Positions 31,728 through 40,866 of a stretch of DNA of 64,000 bases are shown here, piece by piece. Made by a program: the position numbers and the translations under genes. Numbering within the stretch: position 1 is the first letter of the stretch; every line of letters starts with the position of its first letter. Source of the stretch: an uncultured Bacteroides sp. (GTDB lineage: Bacteria; Bacteroidota; Bacteroidia; Bacteroidales; Bacteroidaceae); contig URYL01000002.1 in the NCBI GenBank assembly GCA_900552075.1, positions 262,362-326,361 on the forward strand. Direction: 5' to 3'. The notes beneath the pieces are model-generated. The model had not been told where the DNA came from. It was given only the letters and a program-made list of their open reading frames with translations, and did no database searches.

Positions 31728-34037
31728 ATGAAACAAACAGGTAAATTTTTATTGGCTTGTGTGATGGGACTGTGCGCCGTGTCGGCAGGGGCCAAGGATT
31801 CTGAGGCTGTTCAAGTCCGGAAGATGATCGAGAAAGTAAATCAGCATTGGCAGGTGGAGCATTCGCCGGAGGTACGTGCGTTTTGGGACAATGCCGTATA
31901 TCATACTGGAAATATGGAAGCGTATTTCCTGACTGGAAATGAAACGTATCGTACTTATTCGGAAACATGGGCCAACTACAATCAGTGGAAAGGAGCCAAG
32001 AGTGACAACCGGGCAGAGTGGAAATATTCCTACGGGGAGTCGGATGAATACGTGCTCTTCGGCGATTATCAGATTTGTTTCCAGACGTATGTCGATTTGT
32101 ATAACTTAGCTCCGGAAGATCGGAAAATCCGTCGGGCCCGTGAAGTGATGGAATATCAGATGAGTACCTCACAGAATGATTACTGGTGGTGGAGCGATGC
32201 GCTCTATATGGTCATGCCCGTGATGACTAAATTATATAAGGTGACGCATAACACACAGTATTTGGATAAGCTGTATGCATATCTGCAACATTCCGACAGC
32301 ATCATGTTCGACAAGGACGAAAACTTGTATTACCGGGATGCGAAATACGTCTATCCCAAGCATACCACAGCCAACGGAAAGAAGGATTTCTGGGCCAGAG
32401 GAGATGCTTGGGTACTGGCCGGACTGGCCAAGGTGTTGAAAGATATGCCGGAAAGTTATGTGCATCATTCGTTTTTTGTGAATAAGTTTCAGCACATGGC
32501 CCAGGCCGTAGCGGCCATTCAGCAGCCGGAAGGATACTGGACGCGCAGCATGATGGATCCGGATTTTGCTCCGGGGCCGGAATCCAGCGGTACGGCGCTG
32601 TTTACCTACGGCTTTTTGTGGGGTATCAACAATGGGTATTTAGCAGAAGATACTTATTTGTCGGTGGTAAAGAAAGCATGGCACTATTTGTCAAAGAAAG
32701 CACTTCAGAAAGATGGTACGGTGGGGTATGTACAACCGATTGGGGAGAAGGCGATTCCCGGACAAGTGCTCGATGCCAATTCTACGGCAAATTTCGGAGT
32801 CGGGGCCTTCTTGCTGGCAGCCTGTGAATATGTACGTTATCTGGAAGCTCCGCAGACTGCCGACCGTGCTTACTGGTGCGATTTGGCGTATCGGATGGCG
32901 TCTCCCGTATTGCGCAATATGGCCAAGGGAGAATTGCAGAAGAACATGCAGCTGGAGGTCAGTCCTACTTGGGACGGACGCAACAAGAAAGTGGCTTACA
33001 TGGAGACCTTTGGACGCCTGATGGCCGGCATCGCTCCCTGGCTCACTTTGCCGGATGATGATACGGAAGAAGGCAAGATGCGCAAGGAACTGCGTGAATG
33101 GGCGTTGAAGAGTTACGCCAACGCTGTGGACCCGCAGAGCCCGGATTATCTGCTGTGGCGTCAGGAAGGACAGACTCTGGTGGACGGGGCGTATGTGGCC
33201 GAAAGTTTCCTCCGTGCCTACGACCAGCTGTGGATGCCGTTGGATGAAATCACCAAGAAGCGTTACATCGAAGAGTTCCAGCAGCTGCGCCGAATTGATC
33301 CGCCTTATACTAACTGGTTGCTGTTTTCGTCTACCATTGAAAGTTTTCTGGCTAAGGCGGGAGTAAAGTTTGATGAATACCGGGTGAACTCCGCCATTCG
33401 TAAGGTGGAAGAATGGTATACGGGCGATGGATGGTACTCAGACGGTCCTACTTTTGCCTTTGATTATTACAGCAGTTATGTGTTTCATCCCATGTATCTG
33501 GAAACCCTTCAGGCCATGAAGGATGCCGGTATCCGCAGCCGGATTGATTATGGAAAATATTATGACCGAGCCTTGAAGCGTGCCCAGAAGTATAGTCTGA
33601 TTTTGGAACGTTTCATTTCGCCGGAAGGAACTTTCCCTGTGTTTGGCCGTTCCATTCCTTACCGTATGGCTGCCATGCAGCCGCTGGCACTGATGGCTTG
33701 GTATGAGGAATTGCCGGCAGGGGTGACAGGTGCACAGGTGCGTTGTGCATTGACTGCCGTCATGAAACGTATGTTTGCAGGCGGACGTAATTTTAATGAA
33801 GGAGGGTTTCTGACCATCGGCTTCACGGGAAGCCAGCCGGATGTAGCCGACTGGTATACCAACAATGGAAGTTTGTATATGACCTCTTTGGCTTTTCTGC
33901 CGTTAGGACTTCCGGCAGCTCATCCGTTCTGGACCAATGCCCCTCAGGAGTGGACCAGTATCCGGGTATGGGGTGAAAAACCTTTCCCGAAAGATCATCA
34001 ATGGAAAGACGAAATCCGTACGTGGGATTTGTTTTAA
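31728..34037 (+). CDS. GH105 unsaturated glucuronyl hydrolase fused to DUF2264 (GH154) domain
   Basis: Two-domain secreted glycosidase, 769 residues, with signal peptide (ends SAGAK, about residue 23). Residues about 30-375 form a GH105/GH88-type alpha6/alpha6 barrel: WWWSDALYMVMPVM, the catalytic-Asp region FWARGDAWVLAGLA, and SGTALFTYGFLWGI. Residues about 380-769 match DUF2264: VAYMETFGRLMAGIAPWL, PPYTNWLLFSSTIESFL, WYSDGPTFAFDYYSSYVF and GRSIPYRMAAMQPLAL. DUF2264 is GH154, reported as a beta-glucuronidase. The fusion could remove both unsaturated and saturated terminal glucuronate in one protein. A terminator follows. Domain calls are firm; substrate is inferred. Confidence 0.85.
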   Translation: MKQTGKFLLACVMGLCAVSAGAKDSEAVQVRKMIEKVNQHWQVEHSPEVRAFWDNAVYHTGNMEAYFLTGNETYRTYSETWANYNQWKGAKSDNRAEWKYSYGESDEYVLFGDYQICFQTYVDLYNLAPEDRKIRRAREVMEYQMSTSQNDYWWWSDALYMVMPVMTKLYKVTHNTQYLDKLYAYLQHSDSIMFDKDENLYYRDAKYVYPKHTTANGKKDFWARGDAWVLAGLAKVLKDMPESYVHHSFFVNKFQHMAQAVAAIQQPEGYWTRSMMDPDFAPGPESSGTALFTYGFLWGINNGYLAEDTYLSVVKKAWHYLSKKALQKDGTVGYVQPIGEKAIPGQVLDANSTANFGVGAFLLAACEYVRYLEAPQTADRAYWCDLAYRMASPVLRNMAKGELQKNMQLEVSPTWDGRNKKVAYMETFGRLMAGIAPWLTLPDDDTEEGKMRKELREWALKSYANAVDPQSPDYLLWRQEGQTLVDGAYVAESFLRAYDQLWMPLDEITKKRYIEEFQQLRRIDPPYTNWLLFSSTIESFLAKAGVKFDEYRVNSAIRKVEEWYTGDGWYSDGPTFAFDYYSSYVFHPMYLETLQAMKDAGIRSRIDYGKYYDRALKRAQKYSLILERFISPEGTFPVFGRSIPYRMAAMQPLALMAWYEELPAGVTGAQVRCALTAVMKRMFAGGRNFNEGGFLTIGFTGSQPDVADWYTNNGSLYMTSLAFLPLGLPAAHPFWTNAPQEWTSIRVWGEKPFPKDHQWKDEIRTWDLF

Positions 34038-34100
34038 AGGAAGAATCGTTTGTCGGTAAATTTTTTCAATAAGAAATAATCCCCCGGAAAGGAGAATATG

Positions 34101-34151
34101 AAAAAGGCCATTGCTATATGTCGGTTCAACCAACAGGAGCAATGGCCTTTT
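34101..34151. terminator. Bidirectional terminator between the CAZyme pair and asd
   Basis: AAAGGCCATTGCT pairs with AGCAATGGCCTTT. A-rich and T-rich flanks suit both strands, and the loop includes GGTTCAACCAAC, itself partly self-complementary. Confidence 0.85.
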
Positions 34152-34181
34152 ATTGTTCTATCAGAGGGAGAGCAATACCTC

Positions 34182-35192
34182 TTATCCGATATTCTTCACC
34201 TTAATCAGGTATTCTGCAATTTGTACTGCATTGAGTGCGGCACCTTTCTTGATTTGGTCGCCTACAATCCAGAAAGTCAGTCCGTTTTCGTTTGACAAGT
34301 CCTTGCGGATACGTCCTACGTATACAGGGTCTTTTCCTGCCAGGAACAACGGCATCGGATATTCTTTCTTTTCCGGGTTGTCCATCAGCACCAGACCTTC
34401 ACCGTGAGCAAAAGCTTCACGGGCTTCTTCAATAGATACCGGGCGTTCTGTTTCAATCCAGATGCTTTCTGAATGAGAACGAAGAGCAGGCACACGTACA
34501 CAAGTAGCGCTGACTTTCACGTCAGAATGCATGATTTTACGTGTTTCGTTATACATCTTCATCTCTTCTTTGGTATATCCGTTGTCCGTGAATACGTCAA
34601 TCTGAGGAATCAGGTTGAAAGCCAGCTGGTAGGCGAATTTCTCTACCTTGACAGGCTCACCTGCCAATACCTGACGGTATTGTTCGTACAGTTCGTCCAT
34701 GGCAGCTGCACCGGCACCGCTGGCTGCCTGGTAAGTAGCTACGTGTACACGTTTGATGTGAGTCAGGTTCTCGATGGCTTTCAGGGCTACGACCATCTGG
34801 ATAGTCGTACAGTTCGGGTTTGCAATAATTCCGCGCGGACGGTTCAATGCGTCGGCTGCATTAACTTCTGGAACTACCAATGGGATGTCATTGTCCATGC
34901 GGAAGGCGCTGGAATTGTCAATCATCACCGCTCCATATTTTGTGATGGTTTCGGCAAATTCTTTTGATGTGCCTGCACCGGCTGAAGTGAATGCGATGTC
35001 AACTCCTTTGAAATCATCATTGTGCTGCAGCAGTTTTACTTCGATTTCTTTTCCGCGAAAAGTGTATTTTCGTCCGGCACTTCTGGTTGAGCCGAACAAC
35101 AGCAGTTCATCTACCGGGAAGTTTCTTTCATCGAGCACGCGCAGGAACTCCTGTCCTACGGCTCCGCTTGCACCAACAATTGCTACTTTCAT
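34182..35192 (-). CDS. asd: Aspartate-semialdehyde dehydrogenase
   Basis: Reduces aspartyl phosphate to the semialdehyde with NADPH, the branch point to lysine/diaminopimelate, threonine and methionine. The 336-residue protein has the Rossmann start VAIVGASGAVGQEFL, the catalytic Cys in IANPNCTTIQ (about C128), the substrate Arg/His region VRVPALRSHSESIW (His about 240), and the gap region near 150-165 with YQAASGAGAAAM. All active-site features are intact. It stands alone on the minus strand between a convergent terminator and the divergent antiporter operon. Confidence 0.95.
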   Translation of the reverse strand: MKVAIVGASGAVGQEFLRVLDERNFPVDELLLFGSTRSAGRKYTFRGKEIEVKLLQHNDDFKGVDIAFTSAGAGTSKEFAETITKYGAVMIDNSSAFRMDNDIPLVVPEVNAADALNRPRGIIANPNCTTIQMVVALKAIENLTHIKRVHVATYQAASGAGAAAMDELYEQYRQVLAGEPVKVEKFAYQLAFNLIPQIDVFTDNGYTKEEMKMYNETRKIMHSDVKVSATCVRVPALRSHSESIWIETERPVSIEEAREAFAHGEGLVLMDNPEKKEYPMPLFLAGKDPVYVGRIRKDLSNENGLTFWIVGDQIKKGAALNAVQIAEYLIKVKNIG

Positions 35193-35340
35193 TTCTTATG
35201 TTTCTTGTTTAAGTTAATAAATTCCGTGATTGTATTGCTTCCTGTGCTTCAGTAAGATATTTAAAATTCGTCCTGTAGCTATTGAATCGCAAAATTAAAA
35301 CATTTTGGAATACGAAACGGGAAATGCGGAACTTTTTTCG

Positions 35341-35348
35341 TATTTTTG
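35341..35348 (+). promoter_or_regulatory. Candidate -7 box for the antiporter operon
   Basis: TATTTTTG 31 bp upstream of the antiporter start. The nearest TTTG lies 33 bp away, too far for a standard -33. Confidence 0.45.
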
Positions 35349-35379
35349 TCCATAAATTTAAAACAGACCGCTCATTTAT

Positions 35380-37524
35380 ATGGAAGAATTGTTAGATTTG
35401 TTTCATTTCGATATAGATTTTCCCATTACTGACCCGACTTGGATTTTTTTCTTGGTTTTGGTTATCATTTTGTTTGCGCCGATTGTGTTGGAGCGTTTGC
35501 GCATTCCGCACATCATCGGAATGATTCTGGCGGGTATTGTAGTCGGTGAGCATGGGTTCAATATCTTGGCCCGTGACAGCAGTTTTGAACTTTTTGGTAA
35601 GGTTGGATTGTACTATATCATGTTTCTGGCCGGTCTGGAAATGAATATGGAGGATTTTAAAAGTATCCGTGTGAAAGCGACTGTGCTGGGATTGCTGGCG
35701 TTTATTATTCCGCTGGGTATCGGAGTGTGGACGAACCAGCATCTGCTGGGATATGGTCTGATAACCTCCGTACTGTTGGCCAGTATGTATGCCTCGCATA
35801 CCTTGATAGCTTATCCGATTGTGATTCGTTATGGAATCAACCGTCAGCGGTCGGTAAGTATTGCGGTGGGTGGTACGGCGGTGACGGATACGTTGACGTT
35901 GCTGGTGCTGGCTGTGATTTCCGGTATGTATAAGGGGGAAACGTCGGATATGTTCTGGATTTGGCTGGTGCTGAAGGTGATAGTAGTGAGTGCTGTCATC
36001 ATGTTGACTTTCCCTCGAATCGGACGCTGGTTTTTCCGGCGCTACAGTGATCAGGTGGTACAGTATATCTTTGTGATGGCCATGGTGTTTCTGGGAGCAG
36101 GCTTGATGGAGTGGGTTGGTATGGAAGGTATTTTGGGCGCTTTTTTGGCTGGATTGGTCCTGAACCGTTTGATCCCGCATGTGTCTCCGCTGATGAGTCA
36201 CCTGGAGTTTGTGGGGAATGCCTTGTTCATCCCGTATTTCTTGATTGGAGTGGGTATGCTCATCAATGTCAATGTGCTTTTCGGACATATTGATTCCATT
36301 AAGGTGGCTTCGGTGATGATTGTGGTAGCCTTGCTGGGAAAATGGATTGCTTCCTGGCTGACACAGAAGATTTACCGCATGAGGCCGGTAGAACGGGAAC
36401 TGATGTTCGGACTGAGTAACGCACAGGCGGCGGCTACGTTGGCAGCGGTACTGGTAGGCTACAATATTATACTTCCTTCAGGCGAGCGTTTGCTCAATGA
36501 GGACGTACTCAACGGTACGATTCTGCTGATTTTGGTGACTTGCGTAGTCAGTTCGTTTATTACGGAGCATGCAGCCAAACGGATTGCGATGGATGATGCG
36601 GAGCTGGACGAAGAGAAGGAACAGAAAAAGGAACGGATTCTGATACCGGTGGCCAATCCGGATACCTTGGAACGGTTGATGCAGCTGGCACTGGTGGTGC
36701 GTGATGAGAAACGTACGGACAACTTGGTAGCCTTGAATGTGATTAATGACAGTAATGATTCGGTGCGTTTGGAAATGCGTGGCAAGCGGAGCTTGGAAAG
36801 GGCGGCGCAGATTGCGGCTTCGGCCAATGTACCGTTGAAAACGGTTTCTCGTTTCGACTTGAACATTGCGACAGGAATTTTGCATACGGCCAAAGAAACG
36901 GAAGCTACCACAATTGTGATAGGTTTGCACTGTAAGGCAAGTATTGTGGACTCTTTTTTTGGCAACCTGACAGAGGATTTGTTGAAAAATACTTATCAGC
37001 AGGTGATGATTGCCCGTTTTCAGATGCCGGTCAATACGCTGCGGCGTATCATTGTGGCCGTACCTCCCAAGTCGGAGTTTGAGCATGGATTTGTGAAATG
37101 GATTACGCACCTGTGCCGGATGAGCAGTCAGCTGGGATGCCGTCTGCATTTCTTTGCCCATCCGCAGACCTTGGGTTACATCAAGGGATATATCCAAAAA
37201 AAGCATAAGGATGTGATGACGGAGTTCCAGGAACTGGACAACTGGGACGATCTGCTGATTATTACCGGACAGGTGAATTTCGATCATCTGCTGGTGATTG
37301 TAAGTTCCCGAAGAGGGTCTATCTCGTATGATTCTTCGTTCGAGCGTTTGCCGATGCAGGTTTCCAAATATTTCAATAATAACAGCATCATGCTGTTGTA
37401 TCCGGACCAGAAGGGTGACCCGAATGAAACGCTGAGTTTTGCCGATCCTCGCGGATGGGCCGAGACCCAGTATTATGACAAGGTGGGCAACTGGTTTTAT
37501 AAATGGTTTAAGAAAGATTCATGA
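35380..37524 (+). CDS. CPA2-family cation:proton antiporter with UspA-like C-terminus
   Basis: The N-terminal 410 residues form a 12-13 helix monovalent cation:proton antiporter (ERLRIPHIIGMILAGIVVGEHGFN at the start, GLEMNMEDFK, and FGLSNAQAAATLAAVLVGYN near 345). After a charged linker (DDAELDEEKEQKKE) come two universal-stress-protein-like domains: about 425-560 (RILIPVANPDTLERLMQLA...ATTIVIGLHCK) and about 560-690. The soluble part is cytoplasmic and may sense nucleotide or stress to gate ion exchange. It overlaps tcdA by 4 bp, an unusual but clear coupling. Confidence 0.87.
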   Translation: MEELLDLFHFDIDFPITDPTWIFFLVLVIILFAPIVLERLRIPHIIGMILAGIVVGEHGFNILARDSSFELFGKVGLYYIMFLAGLEMNMEDFKSIRVKATVLGLLAFIIPLGIGVWTNQHLLGYGLITSVLLASMYASHTLIAYPIVIRYGINRQRSVSIAVGGTAVTDTLTLLVLAVISGMYKGETSDMFWIWLVLKVIVVSAVIMLTFPRIGRWFFRRYSDQVVQYIFVMAMVFLGAGLMEWVGMEGILGAFLAGLVLNRLIPHVSPLMSHLEFVGNALFIPYFLIGVGMLINVNVLFGHIDSIKVASVMIVVALLGKWIASWLTQKIYRMRPVERELMFGLSNAQAAATLAAVLVGYNIILPSGERLLNEDVLNGTILLILVTCVVSSFITEHAAKRIAMDDAELDEEKEQKKERILIPVANPDTLERLMQLALVVRDEKRTDNLVALNVINDSNDSVRLEMRGKRSLERAAQIAASANVPLKTVSRFDLNIATGILHTAKETEATTIVIGLHCKASIVDSFFGNLTEDLLKNTYQQVMIARFQMPVNTLRRIIVAVPPKSEFEHGFVKWITHLCRMSSQLGCRLHFFAHPQTLGYIKGYIQKKHKDVMTEFQELDNWDDLLIITGQVNFDHLLVIVSSRRGSISYDSSFERLPMQVSKYFNNNSIMLLYPDQKGDPNETLSFADPRGWAETQYYDKVGNWFYKWFKKDS

Positions 37525-38246
37525 ACGAAAATAACAGTATGGAATGGCAGCAGCGTACGGAACTGCTGTTAGGTAAAGAAAAAATGGACCGTTTGCGAAA
37601 CGCACACGTGCTGGTCGTCGGCTTGGGAGGTGTAGGTGCCTATGCGGCAGAGATGATTTGCCGTGCTGGAGTAGGGCGGATGACGATTGTAGATGCGGAT
37701 ACGGTGCAGCCGAGTAACATCAACCGTCAGTTGCCGGCTACCCATTCCGTGATTGGCCGACCGAAGGCAGAAGTGCTGGCCGCACGTTTCCGGGATATTA
37801 ATCCGGACTTGGACTTGACTGTATTGCCGGTCTATTTGAAGGATGAGGCGATTCCGCAGTTGCTGGACAGTGCTTCGTTCGATTTCATCGTAGATGCCAT
37901 CGACACGGTGGCTCCCAAATGTTACCTGATTTACCATGCGCTCCAGCGGGGCTTGAAGATTGTCAGCAGCATGGGAGCAGGGGCCAAACGCGATATTACG
38001 CAAGTACGTTTTGCTGATTTGTGGGAAACGTACCATTGTGGGCTGAGCAAGGCCGTACGGAAGCGTTTGCAGAAAATGGGCATGAAGCGGAAACTGCCGG
38101 TAGTTTTCAGTACGGAACAGGCCGACCCGCAGGCAGTGATATTGGTAGACAACGAACAGAACAAGAAGTCGACAGCGGGTACGGTGAGCTACATGCCGGC
38201 GGTGTTTGGCTGTTATCTGGCAGAATATGTGATTCGTAAATTGTAG
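37521..38246 (+). CDS. tcdA: tRNA threonylcarbamoyladenosine dehydratase
   Basis: E1-like ATP-dependent enzyme that cyclises the t6A modification at tRNA position 37 to ct6A. The 241-residue protein has the nucleotide loop VVGLGGVGAYAAEMICRAGVG (about 31-50, shown in part), the adenylation residues in VDADTVQPSNINRQ, and DFIVDAIDTVAPK. The C-terminal Cys-poor tail and length match TcdA/CsdL rather than MoeB or ThiF. It starts within the antiporter stop (ATGA) and is 6 bp from lolD. Functional grouping with its neighbours is not obvious. Confidence 0.9.
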   Translation: MNENNSMEWQQRTELLLGKEKMDRLRNAHVLVVGLGGVGAYAAEMICRAGVGRMTIVDADTVQPSNINRQLPATHSVIGRPKAEVLAARFRDINPDLDLTVLPVYLKDEAIPQLLDSASFDFIVDAIDTVAPKCYLIYHALQRGLKIVSSMGAGAKRDITQVRFADLWETYHCGLSKAVRKRLQKMGMKRKLPVVFSTEQADPQAVILVDNEQNKKSTAGTVSYMPAVFGCYLAEYVIRKL

Positions 38247-38252
38247 AAAAGA

Positions 38253-38915
38253 ATGATTCAGTTGGAAGGAATAACCAAGAGCTTTGGTACGCTTCAGGTG
38301 TTGAAAGGAATCGACTTGGAGATTGCCAAAGGGGAAGTGGTGAGTATTGTAGGCCCCAGCGGCGCAGGAAAGACCACTTTGCTCCAGATTATGGGTACGC
38401 TCGACAAGCCGGATAACGGGCGCATTGTCCTGAATGGAACGGAGGTGAACCGATTAAAGGAGAAGGAACTTTCCGCTTTCCGGAACCGGGAAATCGGTTT
38501 TGTGTTTCAGTTCCACCAGTTACTGCCGGAGTTTACGGCAGTGGAGAATGTGATGATGCCGGCCTTGATTCAGGGACAGCCGATGGGTACGGCCCGGAAA
38601 GAAGCGTTGGACATTTTGGCGTTTTTGGGACTGTCGGAACGTGCTTCCCATAAGCCGGCCGAGTTGTCGGGAGGCGAGAAACAGCGGGTGGCCGTGGCCC
38701 GGGCTTTGATTAATCATCCGTCGGTTATCCTGGCCGATGAACCTTCGGGCAGCTTGGACACACAGAACAAGGGCGAGCTTCATCAGCTGTTCTTTGATTT
38801 GCGTGACAAACTGGGACAGACGTTCGTCATCGTGACCCACGATGAAGGACTGGCGGCACAGACCGACCGCACGATTCACATGATAGATGGTAAAATAAAA
38901 ATGGAAGAATTATGA
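38253..38915 (+). CDS. lolD: LolD-type lipoprotein-releasing ABC ATPase
   Basis: Cytoplasmic ATPase of a LolCDE-type or MacB-type exporter, 220 residues. Walker A GPSGAGKTT (about residues 35-43), FVFQFHQLLPEFTAVENVMMP (the LolD/MacB Q-loop region), signature LSGGEKQR, Walker B VILADEPSGSLD, switch IVTHDEGLA. The FQFHQLLPEFTA sequence is characteristic of LolD. No permease (LolC/E) lies next to it; the large FtsX-type permeases at 57817-62585 also lack an ATPase and are possible but unproven partners. The 4-bp overlap with the next gene shows translational coupling. Confidence 0.86.
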   Translation: MIQLEGITKSFGTLQVLKGIDLEIAKGEVVSIVGPSGAGKTTLLQIMGTLDKPDNGRIVLNGTEVNRLKEKELSAFRNREIGFVFQFHQLLPEFTAVENVMMPALIQGQPMGTARKEALDILAFLGLSERASHKPAELSGGEKQRVAVARALINHPSVILADEPSGSLDTQNKGELHQLFFDLRDKLGQTFVIVTHDEGLAAQTDRTIHMIDGKIKMEEL

Positions 38916-39748
38916 GTCATATCAAATTAGGAAAATATAATCAGCTGGAAGTAGTGAAGGAAGTCGATTTCGGAGTCTATCTCAATGGAGATGAGGACGG
39001 TGAAATCCTGCTTCCGAAACGGTATGTGCCTGAAGGTACAAAACCGGGCGATATCTTGAACGTGTTCATTTACCTCGACATGGAGGAAAGACTGGTGGCC
39101 ACCACCTTGCAGCCGTATGTGCAGGTGGGCGAGTTTGCCTGCTTGGAAGTGGCATGGGTGAACCAGTTCGGGGCCTTCCTGAACTGGGGATTGATGAAGG
39201 ACTTGTTCGTGCCTTTCCGCGAGCAGAAAATGAAGATGCAGAAGGGAAAGCGTTACGTGGTGTATGTGCACTTGGACGAGGAAAGCTACCGTATTGTGGC
39301 TTCGGCCAAGATAGAACATTTCTTGTCGACCGAGAAACCGGATTACCAGCCGGGGCAAGAGGTTGAGGTGCTGGTATGGCAGCGCACGGAATTGGGATAT
39401 AAGGTGATTGTGGAAAACAAGTTCAGCGGCATGCTGTACCACAACGAGATTTTCCAGCCTTTGGAAGTTGGCATGCGGCTGACGGCGTTTATCAAGCAGG
39501 TACGTCCGGATGGAAAGATTGACCTGGTATTGCAGCAGGCAGGTGCCCGGAAGGTGGATGATTTTTCGGAGGTGCTGTGGCAATATATCAAGGACAACGA
39601 CGGATTCACTCCGTTGAACGACAAGACGGATGCGGAGGTGATTTACCACACCTTTGGGGTAAGCAAGAAGACTTTCAAGAAGGCCGTCGGCGATTTGTAT
39701 AAGAAACGTCGCATCGTATTGGAAGAAGACGGCATACATTTGGCTTGA
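38912..39748 (+). CDS. CvfB-like S1 RNA-binding protein
   Basis: A 278-residue protein with tandem S1-type OB domains (about 5-65, 70-135 and 145-212: KEVDFGVYLNGDEDGEILLPKRYVPEG, WVNQFGAFLNWGLMKDLFVPF and the KVIVENKFSGMLYHNEIF region, each shown in part) and a C-terminal winged helix (about 225-278, VIYHTFGVSKKTFKKAVGDL). This is the architecture of CvfB/YitL, an RNA-binding regulator of virulence-type genes in Gram-positive bacteria; the Bacteroidota role is not established. It is the last gene of the antiporter-tcdA-lolD run and is closed by a bidirectional terminator. Confidence 0.85.
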   Translation: MSHIKLGKYNQLEVVKEVDFGVYLNGDEDGEILLPKRYVPEGTKPGDILNVFIYLDMEERLVATTLQPYVQVGEFACLEVAWVNQFGAFLNWGLMKDLFVPFREQKMKMQKGKRYVVYVHLDEESYRIVASAKIEHFLSTEKPDYQPGQEVEVLVWQRTELGYKVIVENKFSGMLYHNEIFQPLEVGMRLTAFIKQVRPDGKIDLVLQQAGARKVDDFSEVLWQYIKDNDGFTPLNDKTDAEVIYHTFGVSKKTFKKAVGDLYKKRRIVLEEDGIHLA

Positions 39749-39767
39749 GGTCATCAACCTCAAATAA

Positions 39768-39813
39768 AAAGTGCTGAAGTTTCCCGGAAAATTCCGGTAG
39801 GCTTCAGCACTTT
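39768..39813. terminator. Bidirectional terminator
   Basis: AAAGTGCTGAAG pairs with CTTCAGCACTTT; the loop carries a further CCGGAA/TTCCGG stem. It lies between the convergent CvfB-like gene and the Arg/Pro-rich gene. Confidence 0.85.
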
Positions 39814-39817
39814 GAGT

Positions 39818-40720
39818 TTATAGACGCTTAGAGAGAGATTTTCGGTCGTTGGACACTTCTTTTCTTTGATTTTGCCGGGAACGGCTTTGTCCGGGCTTTA
39901 CTGTGGTATTTCGGTTCGGTCTTGCCTGTGGACGAGTGGCCGGCCGTCTTTGTGGAGTAGCTTCAGGTTTTCGCTGTGGTTGGCTTTCTGGCCTTCTTTG
40001 CGGACGGGCCTCCGGACGGGCCTGAGGCCGGTTGTTCGGCTTCTGTACAGGCCGGTATTCCGGTTTGCCGTTGGGCGCAGGGCGATGTCCCGGACGGGCT
40101 GTTTGCCAGAGATTGTCTTTGGGCGGGCGGTTTCCCGGTTTCGGTCTGGCAAAATCTTTAGGGCGCAGCTGCGGACTGATACGGCATGGACGGCTGTACA
40201 CCGGATGGCGATAGCGTATCGGATAGTTTCTTCGGTAGAAGCTGGCACCTCCGAAATGGGCACGGCAGTGTCCTCCCCGATAAGTCAGGTAGTGGCGGGG
40301 CGGGCCGAAATAAAAATAATTCCGGTTGGGATATACCTGATAAATACGGAGGTAGCACACGTTGTTGAGGGCGTAGATGGGACGGAAGAAGTATTCTATC
40401 CCCATGAAGCGTACATATTCCGCATTGGAAAGTACCCAGCGGAGGTCATCGTTGCGTTCGTCCAGGTAGCGGTAGTAGGCATCCAGGGCGCGGCTGTCGG
40501 CTATGGCGATGCCTGAGAGATAAGGACCTACGTTGCTCAGGAAATCGTAGTTGATTTCATACAGGTCGTTGTATTGGTCGGTGCTCAGATGCAGCTCGAA
40601 GGCCATGCGGTCGGTCAGGAAGCGTGCATTGATTCGGAAATCTCCGAGGCCGGAAGCGCGACCGGACAAGGTGGTCAGGCAGAAGGCCAGTAAGCAGAGG
40701 AAAAATGTCTTTGTTTTCAT
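39818..40720 (-). CDS. Secreted protein with Arg/Pro-rich repetitive tail
   Basis: A 300-residue protein with signal peptide (LLAFCLTTLSGRASG, cleavage near 23). Residues 28-135 form a globular, Tyr/Asn-rich domain starting FLTDRMAFELHLSTDQYNDL, a pattern common to small periplasmic Bacteroidales proteins. Residues about 190-300 are a very basic low-complexity tail of units such as PQRRPE, ARPEARP and PQRKPEA, ending in KSLSKRL. The tail should be disordered and strongly cationic, suggesting binding to LPS, nucleic acid or peptidoglycan. I do not recognise a named family. Confidence 0.8.
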   Translation of the reverse strand: MKTKTFFLCLLAFCLTTLSGRASGLGDFRINARFLTDRMAFELHLSTDQYNDLYEINYDFLSNVGPYLSGIAIADSRALDAYYRYLDERNDDLRWVLSNAEYVRFMGIEYFFRPIYALNNVCYLRIYQVYPNRNYFYFGPPRHYLTYRGGHCRAHFGGASFYRRNYPIRYRHPVYSRPCRISPQLRPKDFARPKPGNRPPKDNLWQTARPGHRPAPNGKPEYRPVQKPNNRPQARPEARPQRRPESQPQRKPEATPQRRPATRPQARPNRNTTVKPGQSRSRQNQRKEVSNDRKSLSKRL

Positions 40721-40772
40721 AAGCGTTGTCTTTACCGGCTGAATGTGATTCCTTCAGCTTTTTGTTATGTGA

Positions 40773-40780
40773 CAAAATTA
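40773..40780 (-). promoter_or_regulatory. Candidate -7 box for the Arg/Pro-rich protein gene
   Basis: TAATTTTG on the minus strand, about 53 bp upstream of the start. A TTG about 22 bp further up is a possible -33. Confidence 0.4.
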
Positions 40781-40866
40781 GCAGAAGAAAAAGCGCGGGT
40801 CAAGATGAAAACGCCCATTCTTTGATAGGGTTTTCCCTATCTTGTATAGGAGTTTCGTCACTTTGC

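Noticed and set aside
38253..38915. LolD as the ATPase of the 57817-62585 permeases
   Set aside because: Attractive but only by elimination; the genes are 19 kb apart with different regulation, so I list it as a possibility, not an annotation.
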